From: Eutreptiella sp. 'Long Island Sound 2002'
Lineage: Eukaryota > Euglenozoa > Euglenophyceae > Eutreptiales > Eutreptiaceae
Assembly: GCA_964036045.1 (NCBI GenBank)
Contig: OZ038382.1
Coordinates: 9,776,982-9,840,981, forward strand
Reading direction: 5' to 3'
DNA length: 64,000 nucleotides
Numbering within the stretch: the first letter of the stretch is position 1; each line of letters begins with the position of its first letter. Of the stretch, positions 57,175-64,000 are shown in pieces. The position numbers and the translations under genes were made by a program. Under the pieces are notes generated by a model. That model was not told where the DNA came from. It saw only the letters and a list, made by a program, of their open reading frames with translations, and did no database searches.

Positions 57175-57269
57175 TTAATCCTCGTCCTCCTCATCCTCGT
57201 CCTCATCCTCGTCCTCGTCCTCGTCATCGTCATGCACTCGCTCCAGGGGGTTGGCAGTGCTGGCCGCAC
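57175..57269 (-). CDS. Terminal exon with an acidic C-terminal tail (partial gene)
   Basis: A T12 tract followed by GCAG forms a strong acceptor ending at 57270. The exon then reads two bases of a split codon and AASTANPLERVHDDDEDEDE with a run of Asp/Glu to TAA 57175-57177. Acidic tails of this kind occur in histone-binding and chromatin proteins among others. The upstream exon could not be fixed: a candidate ending at about 57320 (GTDMKGSDQ) has the wrong phase. Confidence 0.4.
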
Positions 57270-58029
57270 CTGCAAAAAAAAAAAAGCAAATGTACATTGG
57301 ACGGCCACACAGCCTCACACCTGATCGGAACCCTTCATGTCCGTGCCACTGCCCTTGCCCCTGCGCTTGTCCCTACTTTTGCACTTGCTGCCCTGCTTCT
57401 GCCCTTGCCCCTGCTCGTGCCACTACCTGCTGTTCAGCCAGGGCTGTCCTCGGTGCAACAAAAGAAAAGAGTGCCAAAATCCAGCACACCTGGACCTAAA
57501 CGGCGCGCCAACCAGCCAGTATCTGCTGTCAGTTACAGTGCAAGCCGCGTCGGTTGACCAGCAACCGCCGTAGGTTAACCGCAAATCCTGCCATCCAACA
57601 CCTCAGACTGTCCTGACTGACTGGAAACGACGAAACAACAACAAGAAATATCTCACTCCTCAAAGACAGCTCCCTATCAAAGCGTAATGGCAGTACCGGC
57701 GCAAAACACCTGTGCACAGGATTGTCCACGATGCAAAACCCTCGCTCCCAAACCGCAGAACTGTCCCTACTGGCCGAAAGAAATGACTGCTGGTCTCCGG
57801 TACGCCGGAACCCGAACAGAGCACCTGCCAACCAGTAACTGCTGTCAGTCACCAGCCAGCGGCGTCGGGCCAGCTACCGTCGTTTCACGACCATGCGATC
57901 TATTCAAAAAGTTTGGCACCATCACTTGCCATTGTAGTGTATGCATCCCTGTGGACAGCAAAAAGAGCATGGAATATTGCTGCCAATATTCGCTGCCCTT
58001 TTTGTTCCTTTGAAGTTGCCAAACTGCCT

Positions 58030-58350
58030 TGGAAATCCATACCCACATGCAAACGAACCTCCATACAAACATATACACCATCCTCAATAGCACATTCCAA
58101 CCTACATATTTACGCGCCCCAACCTCCATATCAACATAAATACCAATGTATGTTTGTGGGCCCTACATCCCAACGTAGAACATCACAACCCACAAACAAA
58201 CGCACACACCAACCTCCTACGAACCTACACACCAACCCCATACCAACCTGCACTCCAAACATACATACGGACCTACATGCCAATATATATACCAACCTGC
58301 AAAACTACATTCTAACACACCCGCCAACCTATATACCAATGTGTAGTAGG
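58030..58350. repeat. Low-complexity ACC/CCAACCTACATACC tract
   Basis: Short imperfect units of CCAACCTACATACCAA type fill this stretch, making the plus frame open without real coding signal. Confidence 0.7.
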
Positions 58351-58896
58351 AGGTAAAACATCTTACACACCTTAAAAGCCGTGTACATCACCGGTTTGAG
58401 TCATAAAATGGAAACATATGAAGGGGGGTACATGGGTTGCACCATTAGAGCCATCAGTCAATGGCAAAATATTGAAATGCAAGCTTTGGCAATGCGGTGC
58501 AAAATGGCATAAAATACTGACAGTGATTTCGGTTGGACGGTTGCAACAAGCAGTGTCCACAGTCCCCAACTTCTGCGGTATTGCACAAATCAGCATACCG
58601 CCGATGACACTGGTTGCACTCTTGCACCCAGCTATCCTCCAAGCATCTAGCTTCAGCAACACCAGGCATGAAATTTCGCCATCCATAATGAGTACACTGC
58701 CTCAAAATTGCTAGGGTTTTGACCTTGGGAGCACCCAGCAAACTCGTCCGAACGTCGGCACTGGTAATGGTCACATCTTTAGGCCCCAGCTGGGCACAGA
58801 ATTTCGGGCAATTTTCAATTCTGGCTATCAATGATCTGTAACTCTACAGGAATCACGAGTTAGGACCAGTGGGTCCCAAAAACTGTTGGATACCAT

Positions 58897-59319
58897 TCAA
58901 ACTGGGAAGGTAACAACCATCAAAGTATTCTGTGCTGTGCTCATTTGCAATCGGGAAAGCTGTGGCGTGGCAGCACCCAGCATACCGAAAATACCGGTGC
59001 CAGCGAAGGCTGGACCAGTGGCGAACACTGGAATGGCACTGGGCGTTCCGAACACTTGGCCAGCGCCGAATGTGGGTTGAAAGGTGCCCAACGGTTGTTG
59101 AGTGGGTTGAAAGGTGCCCAACGGTTGTTGAGTGGGTTGAAAGGTGCCCAACGGTTGTTGAGCGGGTTGAAACGTTCCAGGGGCGATCAATGGAGTGATG
59201 GCACCGAATGCTTGGTCGACGGCGTTGGTCTCTATCAGCGTGTGAGCCCGGAACTCGGCAGCGGACACCATCTGACGATATGGAGCAGCAGAACGGGGCA
59301 CAACAGTTGCGACATCCAC
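58897..59319 (-). CDS. Exon of a Phe-Gly / Pro-Gln repeat protein (nucleoporin-like)
   Basis: The frame encodes VDVATVVPRSAAPYRQMVSA, EFRAHTLIETNAVDQAFGAI, then 3.5 copies of a 10-residue repeat GTFQPTQQPL. FG-containing text follows (TFGAGQVFGTPS, GTGIFGMLG). Dispersed FG with Thr/Ala/Pro spacers is typical of FG nucleoporins, which line the nuclear pore channel; the match is compositional only. An introner-like cassette (59366-59505) lies just upstream in gene direction, so an intron probably precedes this exon. The TGA at 58897 may lie beyond a true donor. Confidence 0.4.
   Translation of the reverse strand: MDVATVVPRSAAPYRQMVSAAEFRAHTLIETNAVDQAFGAITPLIAPGTFQPAQQPLGTFQPTQQPLGTFQPTQQPLGTFQPTFGAGQVFGTPSAIPVFATGPAFAGTGIFGMLGAATPQLSRLQMSTAQNTLMVVTFPV
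59071..59175. repeat. 30-bp in-frame minisatellite
   Basis: Three identical 30-bp units plus a diverged fourth encode the GTFQPTQQPL repeats on the minus strand. Confidence 0.9.
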
Positions 59320-59365
59320 GGGCTGAAGGCCATGCAGCCCCTTTGAGTCCGATGCCTACGCCCAG

Positions 59366-59505
59366 GCCTTTGCTTAGAGATACTTGGCGGGGGGGGGGGG
59401 GGTGTCAAAATGGCCCCCCGGGATTTTGGCTGACCCACCCACCCACCCACCCAACCACCCACCCCCACATCAGAACATTTTTCCTCAGGAAAAACATGAA
59501 ATCAC
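59366..59505 (-). repeat. Introner-like repeat cassette, copy 2
   Basis: Minus strand reads GATTTCATGTTTTTCCTGAG, then TTCTGATGTGGG, (TGGG)n, TCAGCCAAAATCCC, C14 and CTAAGCAAAGG. It parallels 50772-50892 in order and orientation and again sits 5' of a candidate exon. Confidence 0.65.
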
Positions 59506-62425
59506 CTCGCAGAGGTTGTTAGATCAAAGTCACGCAGGCCCGTATATGGGGGAAAACGCCACATACCCCCCCATTTTGGGCATTTTTGGGCCTATTCGCA
59601 TACCCTACCCCAAGGGGTTGAATTGTTGGTTTAACCCCTTGTAAAATCATTATTTTGTCCAATAAACACATCCTCCAATGAGTTTTTGGTCCGGACCCCC
59701 CCCAACTTGAAACCCCCTTTTTTGAGCTTTTGAGGGAGGTGGGGGGGGGGGGGTCAACAATGTCGAAAAAATGAGCCCCCGTTTTTTGGGTCGAAAATCA
59801 TGAATCTTTTGGTTTTTTTCGATTTTGAGCTGAAAAAGTGTTTCCGGGTCCCGACTCCATAGGGTTTGTATGGGGCGGAGTGGGACGAGCACTTGGGCAG
59901 TTTATGCACTTTTCAGCCATTTTTGCTACGTTGGCGGTTTTGGCGACCTCCGTGACCCCGTGCTACCCACTCTGAGGGGGTGTGAGTGGGGATGTTGTGA
60001 CAGTATATGCCTATTAGGATACGAAAGGACGTTTTTTGCAGTCTATAGCCTTGCCGGGGGCCAGTCAAAACCCGTGCCAAATGACTGTTTCCACCAATAA
60101 TATCTTACATGAGCGAATGGGCCGGTGCACAAAATGCTTATGCAGTTTTTCACCTTGGACAGCTCAAAAACCAAAGTTTTCGAAACTTATTTTTTTGATA
60201 CCGTCATCACCTAAAATGACCATCCAAGGTATGTGAAGCATGTTTTAGGCCGTATTTTTGTGTTTTTCACCCTATTCAGGTATTGGGTGCGGGGGGGGGG
60301 GGGGGGGGCAAACGGGATTGGTACACAACCTGCTTATGCAGTTTTTCACCTTGACAAGGACAGCTCAAAAATCAAAGTTTCCGAAACTTATTTTTTTGAC
60401 ATTGTGATCACCTAAAATGACCATCCAAGATATGTAAAGCATGTTTTAGCCCGTATTTATGTAGTTTTTACCCTACTTTGGGTGTGTGTTGCTTGGGGTA
60501 GATTCTCTGCAAGGTGGACTTGCCGAAGGCAATAGAATTTTATCAAAGGGGCCCGAAGTTGGTGGTTGATTTTAGGTACACAAAACTTTTTTTGTGGCCT
60601 CTGACCCCCCTCCCCCCGGTATCGCAGAATGTGAGTCCAGCTGTCAAGAATACAACTCCCCCGCTCGCTCCAAGGCCAATGAAGTGGGTGTCTTGGCTAC
60701 TTGTGTAGTGCTTGAGCATTCCAATAGATTTTGTGGGCCGTGGATAAGCCGCTCAAGAGAGTCACCCCATGTTCCCCCATATTGTCACCGTACACGAGAC
60801 GACTGAACTGTCCTCTGTTACTCTCTGGGCGGGGCGGGGGGGGGGGGGGGTTCGGCCGGGGCAAGGTCGCCGGGGATTATCTCGTTATCTCGCCAGGAGG
60901 GAACTACGCCACCCTTGAAACCCCCGAAGCTCAAAGCGCCATATTCCCAAATGACTGCAGTAAAACACACAACATATGCACAAGAGACTCCAAAATTGCA
61001 ACACATTGCGACAACGTGGTCACAGAACTGCTGCCAAAATCCCATCAGGAACGCCACCTGAAAGCGGAAGTGCGTGTGACAGCGGTAGGCCTCTAGAGGG
61101 CACAATCCCTGGCAATTCCGCCGGGAAAGTTTCCTCGCCTTTCTTAACGGCGAAATTTTCCCACGTGAAATTGTCTCCGAAGAGAATCCCCCCGCCTCCT
61201 TGTGCATGCTCCTTCTCCCGTACCACAGGGAGGGGGTCGGCATCGGTCTCCCAACAATGATGGCGCCACAACACTTCAGCTCTGTGTCCCAACGTAACCC
61301 TCCCGAACCGACACACGGCAGCAGCAATCAGGGGGAGGGGCGCTACGGCAGGTCACAGGCAATACCTTTCGTGGGACGCTGGCTGTGGCCTCCTGCAGCT
61401 CACGGTACGCACCGTACTGACATTTGTTCTGACTTTGAAGGGACCGCTGAACAACAGAACCGGATGGATGCGCGTGCAGGTGGTGACCACCGCATGGCTC
61501 TGGCGCGGGTTCTGGGTGTAGCTCTGGCTCTAGCGGAGGCTCTAAGTCTAGCTCTAGCTCCACATCGGCCTGGGAACTGCATCATTTCGGCACTATGAAA
61601 TATTCCGTGGCCATCCCCTCGCGGTAAGCGAGGGCAAAGATCCGGTAGAGCAACGATCGTCGATCACACACTGGTATGTGCACAACACACATGCAGTGCC
61701 ACCATCACTTATCACTAGTCCGAGCATGCCCTCTTATGTCAACCACATACGAAAAATGCGACAACAAACAAAAGCCGTGCTTCTGGCATTCACGTGCCTT
61801 GCTACTTCCCTGTTCTTGGTATCCAAATTGCGCCAAATAGCTGCGTCCACTGCTAAGCTGCATTTCACCAGCAATTACACGGCGCCTGATCTTTGTTTTT
61901 GTGGGAGTGTCGCTCGTTGAGGCGGTGTGGTTTGCAGGGTTTGTTTACCAGAGGGGAGGGGGGTCTGTTGGCTCTGAGACCCACCCACTCAAAGAAAATC
62001 TTGCGGAAGGAAAATCAAGTTTGAATAAGCGGCCCTTTGTGGGACACCCCAGAGCCCCCCCCCCCCCCCCCCCGCCCGGGTATTCAAAAAGCCTGGTGGT
62101 CTGGCAGAGGCCCCCAAGGTGCTGGGGGAGGGGGGGTGGGGGGGGGGGGAGGGGCGACTTTAGCAGCGAATGCTACACCACAGGCCCAGTGGGTGTTGTG
62201 CTGCAGGTGTGGCCACAGTGTTGAATGGACCAGACTTGCCGGTATTGGATTCGGGCACGGCTCGTGCGAACGAGGTGGCGTCTCTCAGGCCGCGAGTTCG
62301 GAGGGTGAACCGGGGGTGAGGCACTTGCGTTGGGCCCGTCAGAATGCGCGTCGCCGGTGCACTGTGCGCAACATTGACAGCCGTCGAACGGGGGGTATGA
62401 GGCGGGTCGAGGCAGAGGTAGAACA
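59506..62425. other. Repeat-rich spacer, no confident gene
   Basis: Contains a direct repeat (60125-60280 and 60320-60478 sharing CTTATGCAGTTTTTCACCTT and ACCTAAAATGACCATCCAAG), the third partial introner-like cassette at 60531-60600, poly-G at 60840 and poly-C at 62056. The minus frame 61563-61276 starts with Glu-Leu-Pro repeats from a CTCTAG-type simple repeat and is not called. Confidence 0.5.
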
Positions 62426-62429
62426 GCCG

Positions 62430-62505
62430 CTTTTCCAATGAAATTATTGTTCCAATGAAAATCTTGCGCACCAGTTTTTCATTGGAACAACTTTCATTGG
62501 AAAAG
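62430..62505. repeat. Foldback repeat, ~31-bp arms
   Basis: CTTTTCCAATGAAA...TTGTTCCAATGAAAA is mirrored by TTTTCATTGGAACAA...TTTCATTGGAAAAG around a loop of about 13 bases. Each arm itself holds CCAATGAAA twice. It could be a tiny foldback element or a strong RNA hairpin. Confidence 0.85.
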
Positions 62506-62738
62506 GTCCACTTTTAGGCCATTCCGACTGCTGGCGTCAGCGAGGACACCTCAGCGCCGAGGCCGCCCCGGCGTTATCACTCATGCCCCACCGGTGGTTC
62601 GACGTGCCTCCTGGTGGGCCATCGTGCGCTATGACACGGGGGTGGGGGTGGCATGGGGTCGGGTGCAGTGCCGTGCGGTGCCGTGCGGTGGGGCGCGGTC
62701 GCCCGTGCACGGGCTCCCAGGCGGACCATTCCACACAC

Positions 62739-63737
62739 CTGAATGGCAGTCATGCACCAATCCAGTGCAGTGCGGGCCTCAAAGTCCTCGTCGTTGCTCG
62801 ACACGGCGTCCCCGTGCTGCAGCAGACGTGTTCGAAGGAATGCACATGCGACACCGGCGGACGGACGCCCTGCGCCCGGCGCCCGCGCTGCCACCGCGGC
62901 GGCGAGGGGACTTGCGGCCCGGTCCCGTGAGCGGTGCTCCGCTTAGGGGCCGGAACATCGCAACGACTCGACCGGAGCAACACGCTCACAGAGTACCGCT
63001 GTGGGAGGGGCTCGGGGATGTTGGATCCAACATCGAATGCTCGTGGGCGGGCGGAGGGGAGGGGGGGTTGCGGTCAGGGATGGTCAATTGCGACAAATGG
63101 CGGAAGAATTGCGGACAATTGCGGACAACTGCGGGAAAATTGCGAAAAATTGCGGGTGAAACCGACCGATCGACCGACCGACCGACCGACCGACCAAGGC
63201 CCACAAAAAGCGTACAAAAAATTGACAAAAATTGCGGACCCCCCCCCCCCCCCCCCGCCCTCCCGCTGTTGTGGGCCGGGGGTAAACCCCAGAGACCGAC
63301 TTGGGAGGGTGACACACGACGGTGTGCCTGGTCCCGTGTTACGCTGATCTTGAGGGCAGAGGGGGGGGGACGCATGCCATTCTGGGCCGCCGAGAAACTG
63401 CGCTGATGACGGCGCGTTTTCTAGAACGGCACGCCGCATTGGGGGCGGACTTTGACTTGCGGGTGGACGAGGTCGAGGCGCCCTGTCGCAGGCTCGCAGG
63501 CCGCACGGTCCCGGGGCACTCCCGTGGGGGCGCCGTGCGGAGAGGTATTGGGGGGGGGGGGGGGCTGGGGTAGACCTGCAGCAGCTGGGCCAGGCACTCC
63601 TTCTGCGCCGCCCTGGCGGCGTGATGCAGCGCGGCCTTGCCGCTGCTGTCCAGGACCCGGGGATCAGCTCCGGCGTCCAGTAGCATCCCCAACAGCTCCG
63701 GACGGCCGTACTGCGCCGCGACCATCAGCGGCGTCTC
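62739..63737 (-). CDS. Ankyrin-repeat protein, two internal exons (partial gene)
   Basis: Exon 63737-63576 (162 nt, acceptor TTTCCCCAG|GAG, donor CAG|GTCTAC) encodes TPLMVAAQYGRPELLGMLLD, AGADPRVLD and KAALHHAARAAQKECLAQLL. Exon 62816-62739 (78 nt, acceptor CTGCTGCAG|CAC, donor CAG|GTGTGTGG) continues HGDAVSSNDEDFEARTALDW. Both are phase 0 and joined they complete successive ankyrin repeats, which mediate protein binding. The 759-bp intron starts with a C-rich run and carries an ACCG microsatellite. Neither the start nor the end of the gene is identified; it may extend beyond the window edge upstream and below 62738 downstream. Confidence 0.65.
63165..63197. repeat. (ACCG)n microsatellite
   Basis: About eight ACCG units, one altered, within the ankyrin-gene intron. 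A GCGGACAATT-type imperfect repeat precedes it (63085-63150). Confidence 0.9.
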
Positions 63738-64000
63738 CTGGGGAAATGAAGAGGGCGGGGCGGCGCGGTCGCGCAGAAGGGGACGCACGCGACGTCCAGA
63801 AGTGCACGGGTCGGGGCAGTGGCATGACCAGGGCAGCACGTATCTGAAGGGGAGGGGGGGGGAATGCGGCGCATCTGCTGTGCAGCGTGTGGCTGCCTCG
63901 AGTCGATTGTCCGGTCCGCCTCTGCGTCAGCGTCTTTGGGCTGCAGCGACGGATGCCCGATGGGGGTGCTGCTTAACCCGGGGAAGTGGGGGAGGGGGCG

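Noticed and set aside
58454-58831. 125-codon Cys-rich minus-strand frame
   Set aside because: Cys spacing does not match a known finger and no splice link to the neighbouring FG exon could be fixed.

Overview
This window reads as nuclear DNA of a eukaryote, most likely a unicellular alga or other protist. It has GT-AG introns, chromoviral and LINE retroelements, and short repeated cassettes that look intron-associated. Many G or C runs of 10 or more bases occur throughout. I cannot place the lineage: I saw no dinoflagellate spliced leader, rRNA or organelle gene. Conventional genes are few and sit at the edges. The left 38 kb is a nest of mobile elements and the right 25 kb is repeat-rich and sparsely coding.

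Left part (1-32.2 kb). A GC-rich block very poor in A on the plus strand (1-1977) follows the 3' end of a small spliced minus-strand gene (1978-2675). Next is a broken copy of an unnamed, probably DDE-type transposase (2836-4375, minus). A LINE of about 21 kb including its insertions (4378-25.8 kb) then runs on the plus strand. It holds ORF1, an apurinic-type endonuclease, a reverse transcriptase, an RNase H and an overlapping third ORF with a Ulp1-like cysteine protease signature. A 1.7-kb TIR element (5542-7246) and a 7.8-kb chromovirus-type LTR element (13946-21766, TSD GCCAT) interrupt it, and a 1.8-kb stretch is tandemly duplicated. The LTR element is defective: its protease start is joined almost directly to a chromodomain. 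It carries an antisense ORF into which a 2.2-kb TRIM-like LTR element (15594-17795, TSD GTAA) has inserted. A second retroelement ORF, rich in RS dipeptides (27656-30406), is split by a second, inverted copy of the 1.7-kb TIR element and ends in a T-poor tail.

Middle (32.2-46 kb). There is a 211-codon CCCH-finger ORF, more T-poor sequence, a second transposase copy (35.4-36.6 kb), a degenerate minisatellite (39.5-40.3 kb) and a diverged direct repeat. A palindrome with core GCGAGGCCTCGC occurs about 16 times. It is found only around the two transposase copies and inside the two 1.7-kb TIR elements. I infer one undescribed transposon system in which the TIR elements are non-autonomous partners.

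Right part (46-64 kb). The best host gene is a two-exon HAD-superfamily, APP1/DUF2183-like phosphatase (47154-50726, minus). Its 2.8-kb intron holds a MITE, a tRNA-derived SINE-like sequence and repeated donor cassettes. Further minus-strand candidates are an acidic-tail terminal exon (57175-57269), an FG/Pro-Gln repeat exon (58897-59319) and two ankyrin exons (62739-63737). The rest is minisatellites, diverged direct repeats and foldback sequences.
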